64,000 nucleotides of DNA from Imbricaverruca yamaguchii (GCA_034440575.1 JAOTOL010001605.1:1984501-2048500), one strand, 5' to 3'. Counted from the stretch's first letter, positions 46,808 to 58,189 are shown. Numbers and translations: made by a program. The notes: generated by a model not told the origin, from the letters alone.

Positions 46808-46856
46808 ACTGTGCACCGTTGTGCACCGTTGTGCACCGCCGTGTTCGGCGGTGCAC
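46808..46856. repeat. 10-bp repeat ending in a perfect 11-bp hairpin
   Basis: GTGCACCGTT is repeated, then GTGCACCGCCG (46831-46841), loop TGTT, and CGGCGGTGCAC (46846-46856). The stem is perfect. Confidence 0.85.
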
Positions 46857-47104
46857 GGTCGGCGCTGCCATTGGTGACCGGCAGCAGGCCGCCATCTGCG
46901 CGTGGTTGGCCGCTGGATTACTCAACCGACCCCAGCGGCCGTCCCGCCGCGCCGGTCGTGTTTGCTTTGCAATAACACCCAATTGAGACGATTTACTTAA
47001 AACAACATGATTGATTAGTCATAGAGATCTCGGCGGCCACATAAACATGATAAACCGGTGCCTGGATGGCCTCGGATGCCCTGCTGGCACCGGATGTATT
47101 CCAA

Positions 47105-47545
47105 GCGTGGCGGTCCACAGGCAGAGATGACTAGAGGTGTGGTGTCCCACGAGCAGGGAGGACCAGAGGTGTGGCGGCCCACGAAGAGGGACGACCAGAG
47201 GTGTGATGTCCCACGAGCAGAGAGGACCAGAGGTGTGGTGACACACGAGCCAGAGGTGTGGGGTCCCACGAGCAGGGAGGACCAGAGGTGTGGCGGCCCA
47301 AGAAGAGAGAGGACCAGAGGTGTGGCGGCCTACGAAGAGGGATGACCAGAGGTGTGGCGGGCCACGAGCAGAGAGGACCAGAGGTGTGGCGCACACGAGC
47401 CAGAGGTGTGGCGTCCCACGAGCAGGGAGGACCAGAGGTGTGGCGTCCCACGAGCAGGGAGGACCAGAGGTGTGGCGATCCACGGACAGGGAGGACCAGA
47501 GGTGTGGTGGCCCACGGGCAGGGGAATCAGGTGTTTGGTCCCACG
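47105..47545. repeat. 32-bp minisatellite, about 13 units
   Basis: The unit GTCCCACGAGCAGGGAGGAC + CAGAGGTGTGGC recurs with CGGCC/GTCCC and GAGCAG/AAGAGG variants. Two shortened units (CACACGAGCCAGAGGTGTGG) occur near 47245 and 47390, so longer blocks were probably duplicated together. Frames across it are by-products. Confidence 0.95.
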
Positions 47546-48419
47546 AACAGTAGTAACAATGAATGTGTTGCCCTACAAACATTGAGTGATGTTAGTTTTC
47601 TTGTGAATATGGATCAGGTCATGATGACGAGCACTGCCTGTATGCCGTAGTGGCGCTGTCTTGGTGAGATGGTAGGCACTGTTTCAGTGAGGCGGTGGGA
47701 AATATTTCGGTCAAACGATGGCTGCTATTTCAGCAAAGTGACGACTTCTGGTAGACTCGCTAAGGTCAAATTATCGTCATGCTTTTCCTGGCGCTGCCTT
47801 ATTATCTTGAATTGACAAATCAGACTGCAATTAGATGAGCAAGCAAGAGTGACTATTCACTATTCCTGCCATTTCAGAATACAAGCAGAATACAAAATAA
47901 AGAATGCAACCTTTAGAAAAATGGTCGCCGGATTCTGAGTTCATCCCTCTATGACTAAACTGAATGCTATTGATGTAGAAAATTGCGGCGAAGTAGAGTC
48001 TGATTGAAGCAAACTCAAACGCAAATCGTTGCTGACAAAATTCAGTGTCTTGTCGCTCGTGTATTATATAGACAGACGAGTATTTCTTCCGGAGTTCAGC
48101 TGTTCTCGGCTGACAATGTTCCTCTGCCTGTTTCCCTCACGTACCACATTGGGCGCATTTTCATAGCCAAGAAACAGGATGCTATCATCACTTGACACTC
48201 TCCCCGTCATCCGGTCATAAGTTCTAAGTTCATAAGCCATCCAATGCTGAACTGATTTGCACCTAATGGTAATGATAATGACAGGCGAACGGCTTAATCC
48301 TGTTTGCAACACGCTGGCTGTGATAATTAGGCCAAACGAACGCGCCCACTTAGAATTTACTTTGGCTTTTCGCACGCAATATGCGTCACGGCGGTGCTGG
48401 TCCGGCTGTTGATTGACGT

Positions 48420-48790
48420 TGGCTGACACATGCCGCGCGGCCAGCGTCGGTGGCCGGCAGGAAGGGGTGCGGGTCGTCGCGCGCCGGTTTGTGGGTCACA
48501 GCGGCGGCCGCGTCCGCCGCCGCGGCCCCGATCTGTGAATGAATCCAGTAACTAGCAGCCGGTGCCAGCGCGCCTCGGCCGCACGTCAATTAGACGTACG
48601 CCTGTTATTAAAAACATCTGCGTGCCGCCGGTGCCGGCGGGAGCGGCGGCCGCCGCCGTCGGCAGCGACGCGCCGCTGTCGGCCGACGCTACACCTCCGT
48701 CGAGAGGATCGACGCGCTCGGCGGCGGCCGCGCGCCGCTCCCGTGTGTGCGCCAGCCGGCTGGGCTCCGGTCTGCGCTCGTGAACATTCG
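48420..48790. promoter_or_regulatory. CpG-rich island
   Basis: A CpG-rich block with an embedded AT-rich patch (ACGTCAATTAGACGTACG, about 48583; CTGTTATTAAAAACATC, about 48602) that looks like homeodomain sites. Frames on both strands are Ala/Arg-rich. Confidence 0.35.
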
Positions 48791-48805
48791 GCTGGGTTTA
48801 CGGCC

Positions 48806-48890
48806 GAGGGTAGCTCAGTTGGTCTCGTTCTGTTAGCTTGGTGGCTTTTGAAGGGCGGTTGAGCGTACGCGTGCTTGTTTGTTTGCTTGT
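48806..48890 (+). mobile_element. Possible tRNA-derived SINE remnant
   Basis: GGGTAGCTCAGTTGGTCTCG resembles a tRNA A box. GGGCGGTTGAGCG about 40 bp later is a weak B box, and a (TTTG/CTTG)n tail follows at 48870-48893. No target-site duplication was found. Confidence 0.35.
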
Positions 48891-48899
48891 TTGACCTGA

Positions 48900-50100
48900 G
48901 CTGTTGCGCTCGGGTGCAAGGCAAGGTGTGCGGCAATGTGGTAGTAGGATGGACATCAGTTGAAGTTTCCTCCTGCACTCGACATTTCATGCACGGCACA
49001 TACCTCGGATTTTATACCACGTCCCAGTTCATTCGCTGAACATGTAATTCCTCCTAGTGCTTAGCCATCATAACCGTTCGCATACACTTAAGACGCCAAG
49101 CCTTTGCGAGTCCAGCGCTGAATTTCTGGTGAATTAGCCCTGGCTCGTGCACGATGCTTCGCCATTTTCCAGTGCGGGAGGGGAGGGTTGCGACTTCCCC
49201 TGCGTTTCCAAATGAAGAGGGCTAGCGACGCGGAACAAAAACAAGCGTGGTGCACATGGCGAGGTCTCGCGATTGATAATTGCGTTATGTACTTCGGCTA
49301 CCCTGTTGATGTCATGGGTCGGTTTAAAGACAGATTGTGGTTTGAAAGCAAGTCATTCTCTGTGTGAAACCAGCAGCCCATCACCAGCTGAAACTGTCGT
49401 CATAATATTACTTTGTATCATGTGATACTAACCATGCACGACATGCTATGTTGACAGCTAAAACGTCAAGGGTCGGTTGAGGTCAAAATGTTCACCTTGT
49501 TCGTTGAGATGTTGAAACGTTCAATTTCTGAAATAGCGCCCGAAAACACTTTTTGCTTTCGCTTAGTGGTGGAAACGAACGACCAACCAAAAGTCAGCGT
49601 TCGAATGAACCTCCGAATGACTAAAAAGCCGAAAGGGTCATCTGAAGTCAAGTTGAGCCAGTGATCTCGAATGATTCCGAATATGGCAAAGACTAATGTT
49701 AGCAGTCAGCTCAGTTTTTTTCTTCACCGCATTACATCCAACATGCCCCATGTATGAACAATAAGTGAGATTCATTGTCGATAGCGTGTGGTTTTGAAAA
49801 TTGGCCGACACTTCTGACGTCATGACAGTCATGACGTCAGAAGTCATGACAGCCTTAGATTCTGCACCAGCTCCACCGGGCGGCGACGTGCCGACTCGTG
49901 CCGTGTTTCCATGATCACGAGAGAGAAGAAAATCCTGCCTCAGCCACCATCTGCACCGGGTTATGACACCAGGGTGGGGCTGGCGACTGAAATGCGTTCA
50001 GCTGGGATGCGTTAATATCAGGCCACTGGGGTTTTGGCGCGACGCTGACCGACATCCTTGGCTACATGTCGCTGAAGATGACGTATTAGCTCGGCAGCTG
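48900..50100. other. No gene recognised; holds a CRE palindrome
   Basis: Mixed composition with short frames. The only notable structure is the palindrome at 49811-49843. Confidence 0.5.
49811..49843. promoter_or_regulatory. Perfect palindrome with two CRE (TGACGTCA) sites
   Basis: CTTCTGACGTCATGA, CAG, TCATGACGTCAGAAG: two perfect 15-bp arms, 3 bp apart, each containing the CREB/ATF consensus TGACGTCA. A further TCATGAC half follows at 49844-49850. DNA of this form could bind two CREB/ATF dimers or extrude a cruciform. No adjacent transcript is visible. Confidence 0.7.
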
Positions 50101-50104
50101 CCTG

Positions 50105-51075
50105 GTCAAATAGAGAAGCCACACCTGCACTGGTACTGTACCAGGTTCAGTACCACAGTAGCCACACTTGTACTGGTGCTACACCAGGTACAGCAACACA
50201 GTACCAACATCTGCACTGTTACTGCACCAGTTAGTTAGTTATTAGGGCTTTAGGGCGCATCGACTACATTGGTTGTGTAGCGCCCATCTGATACTTCACC
50301 AGGTACAGTACCACAGCTCTCACACCTGCACTGCACCAGGTACAGTACCACAGCTCCCGCTGGTACTTCACCAGGTACAGTACCACAGCACCCACTGGCA
50401 CTGCACCAGGTACAGTACCACAGCTCCCACACCTGCACTGGGTACAGTACCACAGCACCCACTGGTACTTCACCAGGTACAGTACCACAGCTCCCACACC
50501 TGCGCTGGGTACAGTACCACAGCACCCACTGACACTGCACTAGATACAGTACCACAGCACCCGCTGATACTGCATCAGGTATAGTACCACAGCACCCACT
50601 GACACTGCACTGGGTACAGTACCACAGTACCCACTGGTACTTCACCAGGTACAGTACCACAGTACCCACTGACACTGCACTGGGTACAGTACCACAGCAC
50701 CCACTGGTACTTCACCAGGTACAGTACCACAGCACCCGCTGCTACTGCATCAGGTATAGTACCACAGTACCCACTGGCACTGCACCAGGTACAGTACCAC
50801 AGTACCCACTGACACTGCACTGGGTACAGTACCACAGCACCCGTTGGCACTGCACCAGGTATAGTACCACAGTACTCACTGGCACTGCACTGGTTGCAGT
50901 ACCACAGCACCCACTGGTACTTCGCCATGTACAGTACCACAGCACCCGCTGGTACTTCACCAGGTGCAGTACCACAGCACCCACTGGTACTTCACCAGGT
51001 ACAGTACCACAGCACCCGCTGGTACTTCACCAGGTGCAGTACCACAGCTCCCACTGGCACTGCACTGGCATTGCG
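50105..51075. repeat. 35-bp minisatellite, about 26 units
   Basis: The unit CACCCACTGGTACTTCACCA + GGTACAGTACCACAG has variants TGGCACTGCACCAGG and TGACACTGCACTGGG arranged in an irregular alternation. The early part includes shorter units. A SINE tail has inserted at 50232-50286. Trp/Tyr/Cys-rich frames on the minus strand are by-products. Confidence 0.97.
50232..50286 (-). mobile_element. SINE/LINE tail inserted in the 35-bp minisatellite
   Basis: TTAGTTAGTTATTAGGGCTT followed by TAGGGCGCATCGACTACATTGG matches the insertions at 34003-34075 and 51472-51526. Target-site duplications cannot be separated from the surrounding repeat units. Confidence 0.75.
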
Positions 51076-51471
51076 CCAGGTCCAGCAACGCGACACGGCT
51101 ACTGAGACCATGCATTACAAGTACTAGCTGAACCATGAGAATGCTACGAAAAGCATCGCGCTCCTCTCACCGTTAGTTAAAGGCGTATAGCTGTCTGGAC
51201 TGCTGTAGTTGCTCTGCCTGGTGTTGTAGTAAGACGTTCCGCCGTTCTGAGGGAGAAAACAAGATAGGATAGTGTTCCGGCAGCATATACGAGTCAATAG
51301 CTGTGAGTGGTGGGGCATCATTAGTACACTTGGCTGGCTCGGCGACAGTGCGTGTGCCAGCTAACTTCCAGGCAGCCAAAGCACGACCAATCATCTTTCT
51401 GCATGACACCGGGTGCATGGCCATCCTGACACACAACTGCAACATTGCACTGGCTTGTGGTGAATTAGTGT

Positions 51472-51526
51472 TGGTTGGTTATTTGGGCTTAGGGGCGCAT
51501 CGACTGCTTCGGTCATACAGCGCCCA
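51472..51526 (-). mobile_element. 55-bp SINE/LINE tail with 13-bp target-site duplication
   Basis: GGTGAATTAGTGT at 51459-51471 is repeated exactly at 51527-51539. The 55 bp between carry the family's GGTTATTTGGGCTTAGGGGC followed by GCATCGACTG...AGCGCC signature. This is one of the smallest retro-insertions I can document by its duplication. Confidence 0.9.
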
Positions 51527-51759
51527 GGTGAATTAGTGTCAAATTTCTCAGTGAGTTACCCAACGTTTGCCACGGGATGCAGCATATCGTTCCGACAGCG
51601 AACTTCCCGCTCGGGTAATACTGATCAAAGTATAATTTTTTTCTGCAAAATCATACGGGTTCATTTATATACTGGGCTTGCACAGCAACAGTCGTCTGTG
51701 TGAGCGTTATTGCATCCACTCTGCACTGAGATCAGTGCAGAGTGCATGTTGAGAGGAGA

Positions 51760-51885
51760 GAAGAAACGCAGTGAAAGAGAGAAAGAGAGAAGAAGAGAAA
51801 GAGGGAGAGTGAGGGAGGGAGAGTGGGAGAAGAGAGAGAGAGAGAGAGGGACAGGATGAAATAGAGAGACGATGAGATAAAGAGT
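51760..51885. repeat. Purine-rich (GA)n-like tract
   Basis: GAGA, GAAAGA and GGGAGA units mixed over about 120 bp. Confidence 0.9.
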
Positions 51886-52413
51886 GAAGATTAGGAGCAT
51901 TGTGAGCATTGAAATGAAAACTTGATGATAGACGACGTCGAAGAAATACTTGCTCGAATTTAATCTTAAGAAGCAGTCAAATGATGCAGCAATATTTGTG
52001 TCATGAATTAGTTCTTGTGTTAGCTTCTTTCAGACCAGAATGGGATTATATTTCTAAATACACTATACAATTTTAGACTTGATTTAACCCATTTTCCTAG
52101 TATGAGAAGAGTCTACAATCGTTGAGATTTCCTCCCATTAATTTATGTACATGATATGCGTATTGACAGTACATGACAGCAGCATTGCACCAATTGTATG
52201 GGACTAAATGAAACAAATAAGCTGAAAACACCATGCGAACAAAAAAAAATGATCAAGCAATAGCTTATATATGGGCAAGTTCATTATAGTTTCCTTTCGC
52301 ATGTCTGGTGCTTGCAAATCATTAATGCACATTTGGCCAATCTGACCCTAAAAACAACGCACACACCATGAGATCTCACGGTCATGAAGGAGCGTGTTAT
52401 TGATTCACACAGC

Positions 52414-52571
52414 TGGGTTATTTGTTTTACGACACGTCGACCGTTCAGTCATGTAGCGTCGCCAATCTATCACGCCGATTGGTCGCGGGCGAAGAGTAGC
52501 GACAGGCGAGACTCGAACCTACAATCTTTCGATTGTGAGACGGAAAACTCACCCCTAGACTACTCGTCCCC
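52414..52571 (-). mobile_element. Near-complete tRNA-derived SINE with 12-bp target-site duplication
   Basis: GATTCACACAGC occurs at 52402-52413 and again at 52572-52583. On the minus strand the 158-bp insert starts GGGGACGAGTAGTCTAGGGG, with an A box (TAGTCTAGGGG, 52562-52552) and a B box (GGTTCGAGTCT, 52519-52509) matching pol III promoter consensus at tRNA spacing. The acceptor and T stems no longer pair, so it is a SINE head and not a functional tRNA. A non-tRNA body follows and ends GTCGTAAAACAAATAACCCA, which resembles the three short tails listed elsewhere. Confidence 0.9.
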
Positions 52572-52610
52572 GATTCACACAGCAATGCATGTTCACGTTT
52601 TGCCACCACG

Positions 52611-52900
52611 CTATCGGTGCACTCGCAAAAAGCCTATCCCGGCTCCCGTTTCTGTTTGTACGCTTCCCTGTATGCGTCGCTCGGCGTGTCCCACGCTGCA
52701 CAGTTTGCCGCCGCGTGCGCTGATGTGACAGTAGCAGCCGTCACAGACCGGGTCACGTGGTGCGGCGCGGCCGGCAGACGTGCAACAAACACCGCTCGGC
52801 CCGGCACCGAGAACGACACGCGAAACTGAGATGCCCGCCGTGTCGGAGTCGGAGTAGGAGGAGGCTGACGGAAGCGGGGGGGGGGGGGCAGGAGAGAGCA
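52611..52900 (-). CDS. Speculative exon in a CpG-rich block
   Basis: After a C-rich tract (about 52886-52870) ending GCTTCCGTCAG, a minus-strand frame reads SASSYSDSDTAGISVSRVVL, continues through CDGCYCHISARGGKLCSVGH, and ends at TGA near 52611. Codons in the first part are C-ending and coding-like, and the Cys/His spacing could bind zinc. A competing frame (52634-52972) is also open. No family is recognised. Confidence 0.25.
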
Positions 52901-52995
52901 CAAGGGGAAAAAGAGGTAACGAATAGTGTGCAAGGAGGAGTAAGAGGAAAGAGCGGAAGAGCTGGATAGCAAGGCAAAGAAAAGAGAAGAGAAAC
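52860..52995. repeat. G-run and GA-rich tract
   Basis: A run of about 12 G, then GGAGAGAGC and AAGAGG-type purine repeats. Confidence 0.85.
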
Positions 52996-53126
52996 GGAGA
53001 TGTAGCGGAGAAGTGGGCCGAGGACGAGGGGTGGGAAGTGATATACCGGAAGCAGGAAAACAGAGGAGGTGATATCAAGTCGGGATCCAGGAGCCGTCAG
53101 GCACATTGAAAGTAAAACGAGACGCG

Positions 53127-53422
53127 CTAAGTCGGAGCGACTTCACCATGTGACCCACTAAGTGCAAGTGACTCCACTTTGTGACCCACTAAGTGCAAGT
53201 GACTCCACTGTATGACCGCCAAGTGCAAGTGACGCCACTGTATGACCCGCCAAGTAGGAGTGACTACAATATGTGACCCGCTAGGTGAGAATGACTCTAT
53301 TGTGTGACTCGCTGAATGGGAGTGAGTCCATTGTGTAACCCGTTAGGTGGTAGCGACTCCCTCGTTTGACTCGCCCAGTGGAAGTGGGTTCACTATTTGA
53401 CGCGCCAAGTGGAAGTAACTTC
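53127..53422. repeat. 31-bp minisatellite, about 9.5 diverged units
   Basis: The unit AAGTGCAAGTGACTCCACTG + TATGACCCGCC diverges steadily left to right, with the first two or three units most alike. Confidence 0.9.
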
Positions 53423-53984
53423 TGAATCTTGTGAAATCTCATCTTCATAAGAGCTGTCCATCTTATCGTAGAATTCAAAGCCATCTCATTATTAAAGCAG
53501 CATTCCAAGTTTCCGAGCGTAACGTTAGCAATTATCGCCTGTCCTGAGCACAGATAATTGTCAATAATTCGTGATTGAACTTCGTATCAACTCAAGTTCT
53601 TTCGAACAAATTGTCAGATGATGTAAATAATCACATCGATATCGGAAATAAAAATGAAGCCAGCAATTGTATGCTATCAGTTCAGCTGTTTCATAAAACG
53701 CGTAAATGAATACCGAACACAGCACTGGATCAAGTCCTGCTTCACTACCACACACAACTTCTAAGCGCGCAGAGTTTCGAGCATATGTTGTCAAAGCTGG
53801 GGTACGACGACGATGAAGGACATTCATTGACGGGAAGCCATCTACGGGGAAAGAGCAAAATTTGAACAAATTTTAGAAAAAAAGGTTGCCCTTTCACTGG
53901 CTGTCGATGCACACGTACACATACATACACGCAAACAGACACACGCACATGCACATACACACGTACATGAACCACACGTACACG

Positions 53985-53996
53985 CACACAGACACG

Positions 53997-54035
<39 letters not shown>

Positions 54036-54298
54036 ACACGCACACGCACACGCGCACACACACACAAGCACATGCACACACACCACACACACACCCACAC
54101 ACACGCGCGCACACGCACACACACACACGCACACGCACACGCACACGCACACACGCACAGACACACGCACACACCTACACACGCACACACACGCACATGC
54201 GCACACACACACACACACACACGCACATACCCACACGCACACACACGCACACACACACACATAGACGCACACGCACACGCACACGCACGCGCACGCAC
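53985..54298. repeat. (CA)n / (CACG)n compound microsatellite
   Basis: About 310 bp of CA with regular CACG and CACACC interruptions. Thr/His-rich and Cys/Val-rich frames are by-products. Confidence 0.97.
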
Positions 54299-54299
54299 G

Positions 54300-54570
54300 T
54301 GGCCAGGCCGGAGCGCCGCCGGCAGAGGGCGCGGCGCCGCGTCGACGACGCCGGTGACACGCGGCCGGCAGGTGGCGCCCGGTCGTCGTTACCGACGCCG
54401 CTGACAGCCGAGCTAATCAGCCGTCAGCCGGCCCCATTGTCTGCGCGCGCGCGAGCTGGCCGCCCGCCGACGTCGGCGCCGACGCCGCCGCTGCAGACTT
54501 ATCGCCCGGCAAAGCCGGCGCGCTCGTCTGTGACGGCTCGCGGACGGACCGCACGGTGGCATTCGCCGGA
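54300..54570. promoter_or_regulatory. CpG-rich island adjoining the (CA)n tract
   Basis: Starts directly at the end of the CA tract. It contains CCGCTGACAGCCGAGCTAATCAG (TGIF/Meis-like and homeodomain-like sites, about 54398) and CCCATTGTCTG (Sox-like, about 54433). The plus-strand frame is Pro/Ser/Ala-rich and unrecognised. Confidence 0.35.
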
Positions 54571-55479
54571 AATAGTCGTTCAAAATTGGAACAGAGTTGT
54601 CATTCGATGCAGCACCACTGCCGAAAGCTGGAGGCAAGCTAATTCGTAGGTTTTGTGGTTATTGATGCATCAATTGCGCTGAAGTTCTGTCCGTATGGAA
54701 GCCAAAAAGTTAGATGCTATCGCAGATGCACGCAATTGATGCACACATTTTCCGGATTCCGCGTCGTAGCATCGTCTTCTAGCCGCTTGTCATATGCTTG
54801 CTCGATCTCGCACCTTTCGGAAACGGTGAAGCATCTCACACCTCCTCCCGTCCGGTGTGCCGCCGCACGCAGGTGTCGAGCGGTACAGCCTATGAGTCAG
54901 GCACAATGGACTACAGCCTCCGCTACGCATTGCGGCATGGTCTGCACGGCAGATGGGCAGCCTGTACAACAGGAACTCAGTGGTGTTCTGTCAGCAGTCC
55001 GGAGTATGCTTGGCCGGCTACTCATACAATTCATGCGAGAAGATAGTTTTATAGCAAAACTGAACCTTTATCGGTAATGTGATGCCATGGTTTTTTTCAC
55101 GGCTATTAACGAAACAACAGCCCGGCGTCCTGAGAAGTCATGTATCGCGTAACACGGGCACCGTATTCTTCCGATGATGGAACTCATGAGGAGTGCAGGA
55201 AGGTGTAGTATCATAAAATAAAGTCGCACAAAATTATTCAGAACACATTGGCACTAACATGGTCAGGATGGTGCGACCGGCGAATGGTTCCACGCTCCAT
55301 ATCGAATGGACATGTCCGCAAGATGCGATCCTCTTTCTCTAGATCCAATTCCCGAGTGTCGATAACGCTTGAAATCTGATGTAAAATATTTGGCTATTTC
55401 CAGAGGACTCAATTTAACATGTATCCTCATTCTATAGCAAGAAACCCGGTAGGCAACACAATTTTTCATGCTGATTGTT

Positions 55480-55645
55480 TATATATTGATATATTGCTTA
55501 TATATCAATATTAATATTTATATATCAATATTACATATAGTTGCTTATATTATATATAACATATATATATATTGCTTATATATATGTTGATAATTGCTGA
55601 ACATAAGCATATGACGTTGTATATACACATATATATTCATAGATA
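55480..55645. repeat. AT-rich imperfect repeat of TATATTGCTTATATATCAATATT
   Basis: Several imperfect units with internal dyads. Confidence 0.8.
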
Positions 55646-55649
55646 GATA

Positions 55650-58180
55650 TAGATACTCATCATAATGTATTTTGTTTAGTATATTTTATTCAGGCTTACG
55701 GCATCTTCCCTTTGCAGGTTTAACCCAGATGGGCCCTTGTGGCTTCTTTTAAGTCTGAACTTCGTCACTTATGACTTTATATTAGATGGCATGGTGGCTG
55801 GCAGGCAGTAGCTACTGCACTAATCGTGTTTAAGCTGTGGGGAAATGCAGTCTTCTCCCCTTCCTTCCCCAATTATCAGCGGTTCCCCACTACAGAAAGG
55901 GGCGCAAGGTGTACCCAGCTGTCTTAGCTGCCTCTCTTGAACGATCGGGGTGACAATCCTGAAACACTGTGATGCTCCCTAGCATTACGTTTTACATGGG
56001 TTGCCAATTTGTCTATGTTCAAAACGACTCACCAGTGAGAATTGGGAGGTGACTTGGCCGACTAACGCGGTACATCGAAGACCCAGCATAGTGTCAGTGG
56101 AATAATGCGCATCATACACTCTTTCTTGAGCCTGGTCAAATTGTTTTATGATCTATAATGCGTTTGATATATGATTCGGTGAAATATACAAATATCGAAT
56201 GTGACGATATTGTCGCTCTAATCTGTACAGTTTCCAATTGATATCAAGTAAAACGAGCTATGATATAATTGAACTGGTATGGTGATCGGGCTTGCATTCC
56301 GCTTTTTAACAGCTCTAGTGTAATTATGGTCACCCAGGTATGTTCACGAAATAATACGTTTTTGTCGCCTCGATTTTCTGTGCAATTAGAAAGCCTAAAT
56401 TGGTTCACCAATTGTTTATGCAAAATGCCATTCGTTTCCGTGAACATATCGAAGTTGCATTTTATTTTATGTAAAGCAGATGTGTGACTTGCCTCCATCT
56501 CCGAATAGCAGGCCAATTCCTGTATAGGATTGTTTACAAATGTATTGGTAACCAAGGCCTGAACAGGGACTCCAACATTTTCGTGATTTCGCGATGCAGA
56601 TCCTCTGTGTTAACAATATTACCTGAAGTTAGGTTGGCATGTTCAATAAACGTTAGGATAATAAAAGTTAGACTAATAAACGTTAATAAAAGTTAGGATG
56701 GCACTGGGCCTTGCACATCATCAATTGTCAGGAGTCAATGACCGTGGTGCAAAGCTTGCCTGGTCAAGCATAACATTATTTTTGGCTGTGGGTGCTTGTC
56801 ACTGCTTAAAGCGAGGAAGCATTTTCAAATCCAGGAAGTGACACAAAATAGTATATATATATATTTTTATATACAAATGGTGACCCTAAGGCCATGTCCA
56901 CCACCATCTTGGATCAGTTTGTACACGCATATTTCCGTGATCCTATTCTATGAGCTTTCCCCTCTTCAGCTCTGTGGCCACCTCTTCACGATACTGATCG
57001 TTGCCCCCAGTTTTTATTGTATTTACCTAACTTCGGGCTTCCCTTTCAGCTTGGGAGCGCATTTTTTAGTCGTTCTTGAACTGCTGGAAACCTCATACAG
57101 GTGAAACCCTCAGAAGCGCATTAGATTTATTGCAACGAGAAGAGCTCAGGAGTGGCGGTACGTTGGGGCACCGCCCCTCCCCTTTCGCAAGTAAGGGGGA
57201 GGAATCACACACTCTTTGAGCTCATTAAAGCCACTCACTCTCCACAGATTCCATACCGCTTTTAAAAAGTTAACATTTACGCTCTGCAGCCTGGCAGGTT
57301 AGGTTGGTATGGCTAGAACACATGTTTAAAATTGTACTGGTCATATCTTCAGTATTCCTTGTGATTCAAAGGAGAATATTGTCCGGGTGTATAGCACACT
57401 TTGCTCGGCATCACTAAAGGTTAAAACAATCCCTGAAAGTTGTCTTATTTGCGGTATTTCAGGCTGAAGTCTCAAATACCGCAAAGCAGATTACTGTCAC
57501 TTCATCCGTGTAACATGGCCCAGTGTTTGATTCAGTGGAGCCTATGTTGACATGCTAATTGGTGACAAGCATTCCTCCTGCCATCAAATTTGGTCTTAAA
57601 AGGTCATTATGGTACCACAAAATTGCATGAGAAATCATTGGATTTTGATTGTATTTGTAAATATTTTTCTTCTTCAAAAACTTGAAAACAAAACATTGGA
57701 CCTCCTCTTTTCCCGAATGTCATTTTGTTAGAGCATTATCATCTTCAAGAGTTCACATATGTTCAGGTATTTGGCTTTGACAGGATTGGTGCCCTAACCT
57801 TTTGTGTCACCTGTGCAAAATCACGTCTTCGGTTTGTGCATAATTATTATTGAAGCACGAAATTGCAATAGTTTTGCTACCAGGGTCCGAAACTATGGCG
57901 GGAACTGGTCACTAATTACATCCTGACATTGAAACGCTGACCTGACCTGGAATGACAGAGGAGATATGGTACAAAGCTTCAAGTGACCTTCAAGTGACTT
58001 AGTGTTCAACCATCAAGCTACATCATTATGTTCAGTGCACATCTCTATCTTGCTTCGAGCAAACGTTACTTGGTGTTGCATTGACCCACTCACCGCACTG
58101 CGAGGTGTAGAGCGTCATCCTGCTCTGCGAAGCCTAATGCCACAGACGAGGTCCAGCCATTTTACTGACACACCTGGTCC
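55650..58180. other. No recognisable gene
   Basis: AT-leaning DNA with frames of at most about 100 codons and no recognised motif. A small repeat of AATAAACGTTAGG/AATAAAAGTTAGG lies at 56643-56697. Confidence 0.5.
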
Positions 58181-58189
58181 AGCAATTCC

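Noticed and set aside
47019..47650. Frames of 130-187 codons on both strands (GGPEVWRPTSRED-type repeats)
   Set aside because: By-products of the 32-bp minisatellite.
50250..50984. Trp/Tyr/Cys-rich minus-strand frames
   Set aside because: By-products of the 35-bp minisatellite.
52495..52571. Functional tRNA gene on the minus strand
   Set aside because: A and B boxes match, but acceptor and T stems do not pair, and the whole unit lies inside a 158-bp insertion with a 12-bp target-site duplication, so it is a SINE head.
53745..54404. Cys/Val and Thr/His repeat frames of 100-180 codons
   Set aside because: Direct translation of the (CA)n tract; no other evidence of a gene.
55710..55790. Second 3' end of the CR1-like LINE (GATGGGCCCTTGTGGCT resembles 4707-4725)
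   Set aside because: The match is about 17 bp and does not extend; no coding remnant or octamer tail.
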